Positions 43,262-53,215 of a DNA stretch of 64,000 bases are shown piece after piece; the stretch's first letter is position 1, and every line of letters starts with the position of its first letter. The stretch is from Pseudomonas hygromyciniae (GTDB lineage: Bacteria > Pseudomonadota > Gammaproteobacteria > Pseudomonadales > Pseudomonadaceae): NCBI RefSeq assembly GCF_016925675.1, contig NZ_CP070506.1, forward strand, positions 1,424,501 to 1,488,500. The letters are read 5' to 3'. A program made the position numbers and the translations under genes. The notes under the pieces are model-generated. The model was not told the DNA's origin and did not search any database. It saw only the letters and a program-made list of their open reading frames with translations.

Positions 43262-45858
43262 CACCTTTTCTCCTGAGCGCTATTTACAGAAGCAACGCGA
43301 TTATCAGATTGAACGACCGCACACACGGCATCTACCTGCCGTAGTTGCTTGCCGTCGTTGGTGCCGGGAGGTAATGGCAATGCACACTGTTGACCGGCCT
43401 GATTACCCCAGTTGATCAAGAGTCTGCGGGCATCCTCCTTGACTCGGGCATACAACTGACCGCCCTGAGCGACCACGCCCACCGACACACCACGGTCATC
43501 CATCACGCTGGCACCGAACGGCAATGGGCTGCCATCGCCGAGGGTCACATTGAGTAAAAGTGCCTGGCCATTGCGAGTGCCGTACTTGAGGGCCACCACC
43601 GCACCGGCGCGCGGCGCCACTTGTTGGCTGGTTTCATTGAGCTCGATGTTCAACGAGGTGCCCAACGGGTCAATGGCCACTTCGTTCAACTCATAAGGGC
43701 GCAGGTACGGCACCACGGCATTGCCACGGCCATCGAGCTTGAGGCCAGGAAAGCCGACCACTTTGGCCCCTTCAGCGCCTTCGGCCGTGACCACCGCCAA
43801 GGTTTCGCCGCGATATGGCGTGAACGTCACCCCGTTGGGGTGGGCGACCACGCTGCCGCTGGCATTCAGGGACAGGCTGTCATAACCCTCGCCACGGCTG
43901 ACTGTCGCGCCGACCAAGGCTTTGGAACCGGTGTATTGACCATTGACCGACGTACTGTTGGAGCCGGTAGCGCCTTCATGGCCACCGGTCAGGCTGTAGC
44001 TGTACTGGCGATCCTCGCCGGCAGTGCCGCTGAGGGTCGCTTGTTCGCTGTACTGGCTGTTGGTATCGCGCAGTAAGCGCGTCGACAATTGGGGTTGGTT
44101 GGTCGAGGAGCCAAACTCCAGCGGCATGCTCATAGTGAACAGCAGGCTGTTATCCATCTCCCCTAAGCCGACCCGACTGCGGTTGGCACTCACGCCATAG
44201 CTGACCCGCCCAACCTGCTTGTTGTAGCTGAATTGGTACTGCACATCCCGACCCGGCTGGTTCCAGTAGTCTTGTGAGAAACCGCTGAACGCCACTTGGC
44301 CCCAAGGCCCAAGGCTCTGGTTGGCGGTCAGCGACAACCGGCTGCGTGGGCGAGCGTAGAAGCTGGTGTCGATACCATTGCGCTCAGCATCCAGCAGTAA
44401 CGTTGCATTGCTGAAATCCAGGTATTTTTCTGTGGAGAACCGCGTGGCGGCCACGGCAAAGTTACTGCCGGTGCTGATAATATTTTTGCTGTAACTCATG
44501 CGTACGCTTTGGCCGCTGTCCTGGCCGCTTTTGAATTGGGTCTGCGCCTGGGTGACGTCTATCGATACCGCGCCGATCGGCGTACTGAATGCCAGGCCGC
44601 CCAGCAGCGAGCGGTAATCGTCGCTGCCTTGTGCGCCGGTGTAACCGGTGAAGATATTGCTCAAACCCAACTGGTAGGTGCCCTGCACCAACCTTGCCTG
44701 GTTCGAGGTGAAGTTGTTGCGGGTCTCACCGGCCGTGAGGCTGTAGCGTGAAGTGCCAGGGCGCAGCAGTTGTGCGGCGGCGGCGTAAGGCACGATAAAA
44801 CGCTGTTCACTGCCGTCGGCTTCATAGACCGTCACGTCCAGGTCGCCGCCGTAGCCGGTGGAATACAGGTCATCAATCACAAAGGCGCCTGGCGCCACGG
44901 TGGTTTCATAGAGCAGATTACCGGCCTGGCGGACTGCTACCCGTGCACCGGTGCGGGCAATACCGCGAATCACCGGCGCATAACCGCGCTGGGATTCAGG
45001 CAACATGCGATCGTCCGTACCCAGCTGCACACCGCGATACGCCAGGGTGTCGAAGATCTCGCCACTGGTATTGGACTCGCCCACAGTCAGTTGGCTGCGC
45101 AAGCTGGTGACGTCACGCTGCGCGTAGGTATTGAGGGTCTGGTAGTCCTGCCCTGTTTCCTTCTGCCAGCTCATCGAGCCGTTATGTCGCAAGCGCCAGT
45201 CACCCAGGTTCAAGCCGGCGTTCAGCCCCAGGTAAGCCGAGTCGTAGTTGCCGAAGTCGGTTCTGTTGTGGTTGCCGTTGAAGGTGTAGCTAAGGGTGCC
45301 GGCAGTGACGCCCCGGTCCCACAGTTCCGGGCTGACATAGCCCCTGGCATCCCGGCGCAGGGCGATTTGCGGAATGCTGATGTCCAGTAACTGGGTGGAC
45401 GGCGAAAAGCTGGCCGTGGCGCTGTCGATCAACTGGCCAATGTCCAGGCACGGCGCCCCGCTTTCCAGGCTTGCCATGGCTTCAGGCGACAGCTTGTGCA
45501 TGTCCACACCCAGCAGTTCCAACATGCTTGGGTTGAAGCAGACCACCGGGTCGCTCCCGTCCTCAGCAGCATTAATACGAATATCCTGACGAGTCACCAA
45601 CTTGCCGTTGATCGCCATGTCTGCCCGATATTCGCCAGGCAGCACCGGGTTGCCTTTCTCGTATTGGGTCAGGTCCAGGCTGCGGGAGTCTTCAGGCAAA
45701 AAGGCGTCGTTGAACTGCACGTCTTCGGCCCATGCCCCTTGCGCGACCATCGCGCCCGGCAACAGTGCCAGGGCCTTGACGATCATCGCTGTCACTGGAT
45801 TGAGGGCAAAGCGAGGTTGCACCTGCGGGCAATCGCCCAGGCGTGGAATAGTCGTCAT
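43261..45858 (-). CDS. Fimbrial outer-membrane usher
   Basis: 865 residues from ATG 45858; the upstream in-frame extension overlaps the chaperone gene end. N-terminal domain FNDAFLPEDSRSLDLTQYEK, then the 24-strand barrel with TFNGNHNRTDFGNYDSAYLG, the plug region (APGAFVIDDLYSTGYGGDLD) and the C-terminal domains (GASVMDDRGVSVGVVAQGGQ). The C-terminal cysteine pair (QQCALPLPP ... AVCAVV) is present. It assembles and secretes the subunits across the outer membrane. It is separated by 34 bp from the chaperone gene and coupled to the adhesin gene. Confidence 0.93.
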   Translation of the reverse strand: MTTIPRLGDCPQVQPRFALNPVTAMIVKALALLPGAMVAQGAWAEDVQFNDAFLPEDSRSLDLTQYEKGNPVLPGEYRADMAINGKLVTRQDIRINAAEDGSDPVVCFNPSMLELLGVDMHKLSPEAMASLESGAPCLDIGQLIDSATASFSPSTQLLDISIPQIALRRDARGYVSPELWDRGVTAGTLSYTFNGNHNRTDFGNYDSAYLGLNAGLNLGDWRLRHNGSMSWQKETGQDYQTLNTYAQRDVTSLRSQLTVGESNTSGEIFDTLAYRGVQLGTDDRMLPESQRGYAPVIRGIARTGARVAVRQAGNLLYETTVAPGAFVIDDLYSTGYGGDLDVTVYEADGSEQRFIVPYAAAAQLLRPGTSRYSLTAGETRNNFTSNQARLVQGTYQLGLSNIFTGYTGAQGSDDYRSLLGGLAFSTPIGAVSIDVTQAQTQFKSGQDSGQSVRMSYSKNIISTGSNFAVAATRFSTEKYLDFSNATLLLDAERNGIDTSFYARPRSRLSLTANQSLGPWGQVAFSGFSQDYWNQPGRDVQYQFSYNKQVGRVSYGVSANRSRVGLGEMDNSLLFTMSMPLEFGSSTNQPQLSTRLLRDTNSQYSEQATLSGTAGEDRQYSYSLTGGHEGATGSNSTSVNGQYTGSKALVGATVSRGEGYDSLSLNASGSVVAHPNGVTFTPYRGETLAVVTAEGAEGAKVVGFPGLKLDGRGNAVVPYLRPYELNEVAIDPLGTSLNIELNETSQQVAPRAGAVVALKYGTRNGQALLLNVTLGDGSPLPFGASVMDDRGVSVGVVAQGGQLYARVKEDARRLLINWGNQAGQQCALPLPPGTNDGKQLRQVDAVCAVVQSDNRVASVNSAQEKR

Positions 45859-45892
45859 AAGGTACTCGTGCGCAGGAACGATCGCGTGACGA

Positions 45893-46633
45893 TCAGGGCT
45901 TAAGCGGTTGCTTGGTCGGCACCAGTGCACCGTAATCGTTAATGGCGTTGAACTCGACCTGTGCCGAAGCGCCCGGCACAGACTTGAGCGCCGGCAAGGT
46001 GAACAGGGTGCTTTCGCCCGGACCGACCATGCCGCCGTCAGCCTCGTAACGCTGGGTACCCGCGACTAAGGCCAGCTCCACCAACGACACGTGGTAGACC
46101 GTTGGGTTGAAAGCTTGCAAGGCATAACCCGCACCGTCGGCAATCACTTTCCATTGCACCTGTTGTGGCGCGTCGCTGGGCGAACCTGGAAGGCCGTCGG
46201 GGCGGTAGAAAATCTTGATCCGGGACCGAAAGGCCATTTGCAGCACATTCATTTCCATCGGGCCTTCGGCCTTGGGTGGGATCTCCAGAATGTTGAACCA
46301 GAACACTGATTCTTTACTGGCAGGCAACGGCGCACCAGTGAACATCAAGCGCAGGCTCTGGCCTTTGTTTGGATCGATACGGGAGACGGGCGGCGATAGC
46401 ACAAACGGCGCCTTGGAGCTGGTGGGACTGGACTGCACATCCCCAGTGTCGACCCAGGCTTGCACCAGGGCCGGCTTCATTCCGTTGTTGTTGAGCTTGA
46501 CGGTAATTTCTTTCTGGCTGGCTGGGTATACCAGTCGAGTCCCTGTGATCACTACTCCGGCCATGGCCTGGGAGCAGACCAGTGAGGCCAGGATCAAGCA
46601 GGCACTGAAACGAACATTCTTCACGCGAGACAT
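45893..46633 (-). CDS. Periplasmic fimbrial chaperone (PapD family)
   Basis: 246 residues from ATG 46633 with GAGGAG at ideal spacing. Signal peptide ends SQAMA-GV. The PapD fold is shown by GTRLVYPASQKEITVKLNNN, PPVSRIDPNKGQSLRLMF (G1-like conserved Arg/Lys anchor region), FWFNILEIPPKAE and RSRIKIFYRP. It caps subunits by donor-strand complementation and delivers them to the usher. Second gene of the operon. Confidence 0.93.
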   Translation of the reverse strand: MSRVKNVRFSACLILASLVCSQAMAGVVITGTRLVYPASQKEITVKLNNNGMKPALVQAWVDTGDVQSSPTSSKAPFVLSPPVSRIDPNKGQSLRLMFTGAPLPASKESVFWFNILEIPPKAEGPMEMNVLQMAFRSRIKIFYRPDGLPGSPSDAPQQVQWKVIADGAGYALQAFNPTVYHVSLVELALVAGTQRYEADGGMVGPGESTLFTLPALKSVPGASAQVEFNAINDYGALVPTKQPLKP

Positions 46634-46694
46634 AACACTCCTCACCTGGCAAACATCGGCGTACCGGATCACGGTGCGCCGACGTGAAAGCGGC

Positions 46695-47237
46695 TTACTG
46701 GTAGTCGATGTTGTAGGTCACAGAACTGAGTACGGTGCCAGGGGTGGCTGCGCCGGTGGCGAAGTACTGCACGGCGTAGTCCATACGCACGCCGCCGGAA
46801 GCCAGGGTGTTACGCGTGGTGTTGGTCTTCTGGTTGGTGTTGCCTGCCTGAATGGCGTTACCGGTCACGGCGTCGATCAGTTGCAACTGAACGAGTGTGG
46901 CGGTGCCGGTCGTGTTGTTCAGGTTACCGGTGGCAGGATCAACAGTTGAGCCAGAGTTGAAGAATGCGGCTGCGGTGGTTGCCGTACCGGTGCAACCACT
47001 GAGCGTGACATCGAAGCCCGTACGGCCTTCGGTCTTGCCGGCAGTGTCGAGCAAACTGTTGGAAATGGTCGGCAGCGTGACGGTGGCGACAGCTGGGCTG
47101 ACCACACCGCCAACGGAGATGGTGCAGGTCTGGTTGAGCAGTTCGCCGGCAAAATTGATGGTGCCATCAGCCGCAGTGGCGAACTGGGCGCCGGTTGCGC
47201 AAAACAGAGCAGCGAGGGTGAGTGCTTGAACTTTCAT
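46695..47237 (-). CDS. Major fimbrial subunit (FimA-like pilin)
   Basis: 180 residues. Signal peptide MKVQALTLAALFCATGAQFA-TA; mature pilin ADGTINFAGELLNQTCTISV with disulfide cysteines at TCTIS and SGCTG. The C-terminal donor groove strand is SSVTYNIDYQ. Ala/Thr/Gly-rich as usual for major pilins. First gene of the operon; the 212-bp upstream region contains the heptad palindrome and then the ISL3 insertion. Confidence 0.92.
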   Translation of the reverse strand: MKVQALTLAALFCATGAQFATAADGTINFAGELLNQTCTISVGGVVSPAVATVTLPTISNSLLDTAGKTEGRTGFDVTLSGCTGTATTAAAFFNSGSTVDPATGNLNNTTGTATLVQLQLIDAVTGNAIQAGNTNQKTNTTRNTLASGGVRMDYAVQYFATGAATPGTVLSSVTYNIDYQ

Positions 47238-47398
47238 GGTACAGCTCCAAAGGGAAGGTTATGAACACCATCGCCAAGCCTTGTTGGGCTGCTAAACGCC
47301 GAAGCGGGTGAGCAACTAACACAACACATGTCTTGTGCGACAGATACATCTTCCCTTGAGGAGCAGATCACCCAAGTAGTATCCATCCCTGCGGTTTG

Positions 47399-47412
47399 TA
47401 GGAAAATTCCTA
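47399..47412. promoter_or_regulatory. BvgA-like heptad palindrome upstream of the pilin gene
   Basis: TAGGAA-AA-TTCCTA, inside TTTGTAGGAAAATTCCTAGC. Two inverted copies of the TTCCTA half-site. Centre is 168 bp upstream of the pilin start and 38 bp from the ISL3 left end. Confidence 0.65.
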
Positions 47413-47449
47413 GCGGAATTTTGACTCTTGCCACCTGCCCAATAAAAAA

Positions 47450-48758
47450 GGTTCTTCACGGATTACCGGGAAAGACGCTCTTGATCTTCATGAAAAAGAA
47501 TTCGCTGTCCCGGTAGCCGTACGCCATGCGCTTGATGACCTTTATTCGGTTGTTTATTCCTTCCAACTGCCCCGTGTGCATCGGCCAGCGAACTCGGCTT
47601 ATGACGCCTCTCCAGTAGTTTTTCAGCCTTTTGGCGAACTGGATCAGAGCAGGTATCTCGCTTTCATGGGCGTGACGCAACCATTGCTTCCAGGCCGATC
47701 TCCAGTCCCAGGCAGTACTCGGCGACCACAGCGTTTTGAGTTCAGCCTTCATCAAGTAGACCGTCATCAACGATTGATTGGCCGCCAGCAAATCATGCAA
47801 GTGAACCTGCTGCTCCGGCTTTTTTCAGGTTCTCCGGGTTGCGTAGCAACAGCCATCGCGCTTGTTTGATGACCTTTCGAGCGGGCTTGTCATGACGTAG
47901 CCGGTTAGCTTCATCGACACGGACTCGATCAATCACCTCTCGGCCATATTTGGCCACCACGTGGAACAGGTCATAGATCACTCGCGCTTTTGGACAATGT
48001 TGGCGAACTTCCAGATCAAAGGCCGTGTTCATGTCCATCGCCACCGCTTCGATTCGAGCACAACCCTCTGGCCCCAGTTCTTCGAAAAAGGGTCTGACCG
48101 CCGCCCGGCTGCGGCCTTCGCCGATCCACAGCACCCGCCGCGTATCCGCATCCAGCACCACACTCGCGTAACGATGACCTTTGAACAGCGCGAACTCATC
48201 CATCACCAGACGTCGCGGTTGCGCCTTCGGCAGGGCACTTAATGCCGCTTGCAAGGCTCGACGCTCTAGCAACCGAACGGTGTCCCAATGCAGTCCGAAC
48301 ATCTGCGCCACGTGTAGCGTGGGAAGACGCTCACAGGCTTGAATGACCGCCTCTGCCAGACGCCGCGTCATGCGGGCATAGCGATCCAACCAACTGACAG
48401 CTTCCATGCGTTTGCCACAGTCGCGACAACCAACGCGCCGGAGCAAAACGTTCAGGCGAACTGCGTGACCGAGAATGGGCAAATCGCGAATGACTCGCTT
48501 GCAATACTCATGCGTGGCTGAACAGGGTTTCTGGCACACGCCACAGGACGGGAATCGGTTGGCGTTGGGTGTCAGATCGATCTGGAGGTCGTCACCATCA
48601 GGCTTGATCGTGACGATAGAAAAGCCCTCCCAAAAGGGAAGGAAAGTATTAATATCGCGCATAAGAACGCCGGTTTGTTAGATGTGTTTGCTCGCACGAA
48701 CATCATCAATCAAATCGGCGTTCTTGTTTCTGTGTTTCCCGGGATTCCGTGAAGAACC
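47450..48758 (-). mobile_element. ISL3-family insertion sequence, complete, with 8-bp target duplication
   Basis: 1309 bp. Terminal inverted repeats 47450-47473 and 48735-48758 share GGTTCTTCACGGA...CCGGGAAA with a short mismatched centre. Direct repeats ATAAAAAA (47442-47449 and 48759-48766) flank it, the ISL3 duplication size. The target is the T-run of the terminator behind the hybrid kinase gene. The transposase is read on the reverse strand. Confidence 0.93.
47456..48662 (-). pseudogene. ISL3-family transposase with +1 frameshift
   Basis: Frame-corrected length is about 401 residues. N-terminal zinc-finger cysteines in SCGVCQKPC and VGCRDCGKRM; HTH AQMFGLHWDTVRLLERRAL; DDE catalytic residues Asp in RRLVMDEFALFKG, Asp in EAVAMDMNTAFD and Glu in GQLEGINNRIKVIK. 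The frame shifts after NPENLKK at a run of six A on the coding strand (T6 at 47820-47825): one A fewer restores KKPEQQVHLHDLLAANQ. The two parts are 47793-48662 and 47456-47800. Classical -1 slippage would not give the correct frame, so decay or a homopolymer error is likely. Confidence 0.88.
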
Positions 48759-48760
48759 AT

Positions 48761-48790
48761 AAAAAAGCCGCATCGTGGAGGCGGCTTTTT
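48761..48790 (-). terminator. Terminator of the hybrid-kinase operon, with the IS in its T-run
   Basis: AAAAAGCCGC/GCGGCTTTTT stem with a 9-nt loop. On the kinase strand the stem is followed by TTTTTTAT, into which the ISL3 element inserted; the duplication preserved the T-run. Confidence 0.8.
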
Positions 48791-48806
48791 CAAGGTGCAG
48801 TGAGTA

Positions 48807-51800
48807 TCAGGCCAAGAAGATCTCCAGCCGCTGCCCCAGTTGTTCCATCGCTTGCTGCAGCGCATCGACCGCGTCAGTCAGGACTGCGGAGTTCAACCCT
48901 TTGCAGCCGGCCTCCAGCGCCTCGCAACATTCGATCAAGGCATGCGCCTGGATAATCCTCGCACCGCCTTTGACGCGATGTGCCAGATCACTCAAGCCGC
49001 TCAGGTCATGCTGGGTAAACAACCGGATCAGTTGCGCCATATCCTGTTCATTGCTGGTTGCCAGGTCTTGCAACAGGTTTCTGATAGCAGCGTCATCACC
49101 ACGACTCAGGTGTATCAGGCTGGTCAAGTCGATGCCGTCGATGGTCGGTGGCGGCGTCTCTTGCTCTAAGGGAGCGACCGCGTTGGCGGGTATCAGGGAC
49201 GCCAATCGAGCATTGAGGTCGTTGAGGCTGATCGGCTTGAACAGGCAGTCATCCATGCCCGCCTCCAGGCAGCGGTCCTTCTCTTCAGGTTGGGCGTTGG
49301 CGGTCAAGCCGAGAATCATCCCTGGTGCAATCCCATTGCTGCGCTCTTCATCACGTATGGCCCGTGCCAGTTCGTAACCGTTCATGATCGGCATGCTGCA
49401 GTCGGTAATCACCACATCGAAATGCTGACTGCGCCAGGCACGCAGGCCATGGGCGCCGTCTGCGGCGTCGCTTACCTGGTGCCCGAGAAAACTCAGTTGC
49501 TGGGTCAGCAACAAGCGATTGGCTGGGTAATCGTCGATCACCAATATATTGAGTACCTGGACCGGTTGAGTCGCCAATGCTGAGGATGGTGCGGGCTCAT
49601 CAACCGGCAGTAGGGTTGGCAAAGCGATACGGACCTCCACCTGAGTGCCTTGCCCTAACACACTGCTCAAGGTCAGGGTGCCGCCCATCATTTCGCACAG
49701 AGTACGACTGATCATCAGCCCCAGGCCCGAGCCACTGCGAGCCGCCTGCGCGTGGTTGCTGGCCTGGCTGAACGGGTTAAACAAGCGTTGTTGGTCGTCA
49801 ACGGAAATACCACTGCCGCTGTCCTCTACCCTCAGGCAAAGCGCCAAGCGCTCATCATTGCGGCTCGGCTCCGCGCTGATGCTTAATCGTACTTGCCCCA
49901 CCGCTGTAAACTTGATGGCGTTACTCAGCAAGTTGGAGACGACCTGCTTGAAGCGCAGCGGGTCCACTAGGACCTGGCAGTTGAGCGTGGCGTCCAGGTC
50001 AAGGATCAGCCGTAGTTGCTTTTGCCGTGCCAAGCCCTCGAAGATGCGTGCCACTGACTCGACCAGCACCAGCAGATTGGCCCGCTCCGGCGCCAGGGAC
50101 AGTCGCCCAGACTCGATGCGCGCGATGTCGAGGATGTCACCTATCAGGTCCAGCAGCCCGTGGGCAGCGTTGGAGGCCACCTCGATGGAAACTCGGTCCA
50201 TGTAACCTTGATCGGCTTTTTTTTGCGCCAGCTCCAACATACCGATGATCGCGTTCATTGGTGTGCGGATTTCGTGGCTCATGGTCGCCAGGAAGGTGGT
50301 CTTGGCGCGACTGGCATCGTCGGCATGCTCCTTGGCCTCACGCAAGGCCTCCAGCAAGTGCTGGCGTTCGCTGATATCGATCCAGCCCCCAATCATTCCG
50401 TTGACTTCACCGTCACTGCCTCGGTACGGCAACATCCAGTGGTAGATCATCAGGACCTGGCCCGAGCCCATCGTCAGGCAACGGTCCTGCACACAGGGAA
50501 CGCCTTCTTCCATGACCTGCAAATAGTCCTCATGGTAGCTAGCGGCCTCGCTGGGGTTACTGAGTACGCCGGCCATCACAGTCTTGCCGATTACAGCTTC
50601 GCGTTCGACGCCAAAGACACTCAGGTAGCCGCTGTTACACACCACCAACTTCGCTTGGCGATCACGCACATAGATGGGGTGCGGCGTGCCATCGATCAGC
50701 ACGCGCATGAACTCTAATTGATCACTCAGGGCAATTTCGGCCTGCCTGCGCGTGTGCATCAGCCTGCGTAGGTAAGCGATCCACACCATTGCCACCAGCA
50801 ACAGCAAGGCTGCCAGGGCGAACCCCTGAAGGATCACCGTGCGGTTGCGAAGCCAGTAGCTGTCATCCACGGCAATGTCGCTGCGCCAGCGGTTGGTGAC
50901 TTCATCCAGCTCTTCGGGCGGGATGCTGAGCAAGGCTTTTTCCAGGATCGAATACAGCTCAAGGGAACCGCGAGAGGTGGCGAACGCCGTGCGTGCCAGT
51001 TGCGTGCCCACGGTGCTGGTGATGCGTAGCTGCTCCCGGTGATCGCGCGCGATCATGTAGCGGGCGATGATCAACGAATTGACTCCCGCGTCCGCCTTGC
51101 CATCGGCAACCAGCGCCATCACTTCCTGGGCGTTACGCGCCTCCACCAGCTTAATACTTGGGTAGTTCTCGATCACCAGGTCCCGTACCGGATTGCCATG
51201 TATCACTGCCAGCCGTTTGCCCGCCATCTCGTCCAGAGTGCTCGGGCTAGAGGGGGAGGTGCCACTGACCAACACATACGGGGTGTTCAGGTAGGGCCGG
51301 GTAAAGCGCAGCACCCCCTCGCGCAAAGTACTTGGCGTAAGCGTAATCAGCAGGTCGGCCTCATTCGCACGCACTTTATCAACCATGTCGGACACTGAAA
51401 CCGCACGCTGCACTTCGAACTTCAAACCGGTGCGCAGTGAAACCTTCGCAAGCACATCGGCACTGATACCGCGAAACTCGCCCTCTTCATTGAAGAACGA
51501 CAGCGGCAAGAAACTGTCGTCAACTGCTACCCGCACCGACGGATGCGCATCCATCCAACGTTGTTCACTGGCGCTGAAGTGCAATGCAGTACGCCCGGGC
51601 ATACTGCTGCCACCGGCACTCCAGCGTCGCTGGATATTCATGCGTTCGCTGATCGGAATCGCCGCCAGCGCGCTATTGAGCACGCGTTGTATCCGCGTAT
51701 TGTCGTGGGTCATAGCAAACGAGAAGTTGCTGGCTTCTATTTGGGAGAAGTCAGCCAACTGCACATTGTTCAAATAATTCTTGTTGATCAGAAAATTAGC

Positions 51801-52448
51801 GCTGAGGGCGTCGCCCAGGTACACGTCGGCGCTGCCGAAGGCCACCGCACCGATGGCACTCAAGGTGGAGGGAAACAGTTGCAAGGTAGCCTTGGGGTAA
51901 AACGTCTTTACCGCTTCGGGTGAAAGGTAGTGATACTGCATCGCGATTTTCTTGCCCGCCAGGTCAGGGGACAGTGCCTGGCTCTCGCCCAATCGTGTCA
52001 CTAATGCCGGCATGTCTTCGGCATAGGCGGTCGACAGCAACAGGCCGGCATCGGCGGCCTCATAGCCGTTTGCGATGCCCAGAAAATCCACCTCCCCGCG
52101 CTTGAGCCCGTCGATCACCTCGGCACGCGTGGCATATCGGCGTACCTGCACCTGGACGCGCAATAGTTCACTCAATAGCTGCGCGTAATCAGCCGTCACA
52201 CCTTCATAGTCCCGACCATTGTTGACCATGCCCATGGGCGCATAGTCGGGGCTGGAATCGCCAAGGACCAATACATTCTTGCTGCGCAGCCAGCTCCAGT
52301 CAGCCTCGGTAAGCACAGCATGGTAACCATCGACACCGGAGCGGCCCAGCACTTGGAAAGTGCCAACCGGCGAGTCCGCCAGGACCGTACCGTTCAGCGC
52401 AATGCCAAGTACCAGTAGCGCTATCCACTTACGTAAGAACAGGTTCAT
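48807..52448 (-). CDS. BvgS/RocS-like hybrid sensor histidine kinase
   Basis: 1213 residues. Order: signal segment; two SBP_bac_3 Venus-flytrap domains (about 30-270 and 290-530, VRVAVDDSFLPLSFFNEEGE starts the second); membrane helix LQGFALAALLLLVAMVWIAYL; PAS domain (FMRVLIDGTPHPIYVRDRQA); HisKA with FLATMSHEIRTPMNAIIGML; HATPase with NLLSNAIKFT; receiver with phospho-Asp in DVVITDCSMPIMNGYE; Hpt with His in LAHRVKGGARII. This is the full unorthodox phosphorelay of BvgS and RocS1. It is coupled to the response regulator gene (TGATG), its likely phosphate acceptor. The flytrap domains suggest sensing of a small periplasmic ligand. Confidence 0.93.
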   Translation of the reverse strand: MNLFLRKWIALLVLGIALNGTVLADSPVGTFQVLGRSGVDGYHAVLTEADWSWLRSKNVLVLGDSSPDYAPMGMVNNGRDYEGVTADYAQLLSELLRVQVQVRRYATRAEVIDGLKRGEVDFLGIANGYEAADAGLLLSTAYAEDMPALVTRLGESQALSPDLAGKKIAMQYHYLSPEAVKTFYPKATLQLFPSTLSAIGAVAFGSADVYLGDALSANFLINKNYLNNVQLADFSQIEASNFSFAMTHDNTRIQRVLNSALAAIPISERMNIQRRWSAGGSSMPGRTALHFSASEQRWMDAHPSVRVAVDDSFLPLSFFNEEGEFRGISADVLAKVSLRTGLKFEVQRAVSVSDMVDKVRANEADLLITLTPSTLREGVLRFTRPYLNTPYVLVSGTSPSSPSTLDEMAGKRLAVIHGNPVRDLVIENYPSIKLVEARNAQEVMALVADGKADAGVNSLIIARYMIARDHREQLRITSTVGTQLARTAFATSRGSLELYSILEKALLSIPPEELDEVTNRWRSDIAVDDSYWLRNRTVILQGFALAALLLLVAMVWIAYLRRLMHTRRQAEIALSDQLEFMRVLIDGTPHPIYVRDRQAKLVVCNSGYLSVFGVEREAVIGKTVMAGVLSNPSEAASYHEDYLQVMEEGVPCVQDRCLTMGSGQVLMIYHWMLPYRGSDGEVNGMIGGWIDISERQHLLEALREAKEHADDASRAKTTFLATMSHEIRTPMNAIIGMLELAQKKADQGYMDRVSIEVASNAAHGLLDLIGDILDIARIESGRLSLAPERANLLVLVESVARIFEGLARQKQLRLILDLDATLNCQVLVDPLRFKQVVSNLLSNAIKFTAVGQVRLSISAEPSRNDERLALCLRVEDSGSGISVDDQQRLFNPFSQASNHAQAARSGSGLGLMISRTLCEMMGGTLTLSSVLGQGTQVEVRIALPTLLPVDEPAPSSALATQPVQVLNILVIDDYPANRLLLTQQLSFLGHQVSDAADGAHGLRAWRSQHFDVVITDCSMPIMNGYELARAIRDEERSNGIAPGMILGLTANAQPEEKDRCLEAGMDDCLFKPISLNDLNARLASLIPANAVAPLEQETPPPTIDGIDLTSLIHLSRGDDAAIRNLLQDLATSNEQDMAQLIRLFTQHDLSGLSDLAHRVKGGARIIQAHALIECCEALEAGCKGLNSAVLTDAVDALQQAMEQLGQRLEIFLA

Positions 52449-53074
52449 CAGATCAGGTTATTACGTTTAGCAAAGTCAGCGAGGTAGACCACAGACTTGA
52501 CATTGAGCTTTTCGATCAAGCGCGTTTTATAAGTGCTGACGGTCTTGTTACTTAGCAGCATGGCGTCACCGATTTCCTTGTTGCTCAACCCTTGGGACAA
52601 CTGTTGCAAAATCGTCAGTTCACGATCAGAGAGGCTCTGGATCAATTCCAAGTCGGTGGTTTCGACATCACTGCGGCGCACCGAACTGTTGGCCAAGTTG
52701 GGGAAGAAAGTATATCCGTCCATAACCGCCTTGATCGCTTTAATCAGTTCATTCAGGTCATTGGTCTTGGAGATATAGCCGGCGGCACCGGCTTTCATGC
52801 AACGCATTGAGTAGAACAGCGGCGATTGGGAGGTCAGAACCAGGATCTTACACTTGAGGCCCAGTGCGCAGATGCGCGCAATGACTTCCAGCCCGTCCAA
52901 CTTGGGCATGGCGATATCCAGAACGATCAGGTCGGGTTCGTGCTCGCGCGCCATCTGCACCGCGTCTGCCCCGTTGTCGGCTTCGGCAACGACGTCGAAA
53001 TGCTCCTGTTTCAAGAGCATTTTGACCGAAGATCGAATAAAAGGGTGATCGTCCACAACTAACGCTTTAAACAT
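52448..53074 (-). CDS. BvgA/RocA-like NarL-family response regulator
   Basis: 208 residues from ATG 53074 with GAGG upstream. Receiver: VVDDHPFIRSSVKMLL, phospho-Asp in LIVLDIAMPKLDG, Lys in GYISKTND. The C-terminal LuxR-type HTH reads LSNKEIGDAML and LSNKTVSTYKTRLIEKLNV, nearly the BvgA recognition helix (NKTVSTYKTRL). BvgA-type regulators bind inverted TTTCCTA heptads, and such palindromes occur upstream of the pilin and EAL genes here. Overlaps the kinase start by one base. It is the probable activator of the fimbrial operon. Confidence 0.92.
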   Translation of the reverse strand: MFKALVVDDHPFIRSSVKMLLKQEHFDVVAEADNGADAVQMAREHEPDLIVLDIAMPKLDGLEVIARICALGLKCKILVLTSQSPLFYSMRCMKAGAAGYISKTNDLNELIKAIKAVMDGYTFFPNLANSSVRRSDVETTDLELIQSLSDRELTILQQLSQGLSNKEIGDAMLLSNKTVSTYKTRLIEKLNVKSVVYLADFAKRNNLI

Positions 53075-53215
53075 AACTACCTCTGCGAGACACACCGGAA
53101 TGCGCCGATGGTGCATACGCCCGTCGCGTAAATAAAACAGTGGAAAAAGTGATCGTTCGATACGAAGCTCAAAATACACGAGCTCGATTCAAGTGTAGAG
53201 AATATCCGGAATATC

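Noticed and set aside
47820..47825. Programmed -1 frameshift in the ISL3 transposase
   Set aside because: A -1 slip at the A-run leads into a wrong frame; the correct frame needs +1 (one A fewer).
53196..53209. TAGAGAATATCCGG upstream of the BvgA-like gene as another heptad site
   Set aside because: Too many mismatches to TAGGAA-NN-TTCCTA to support.
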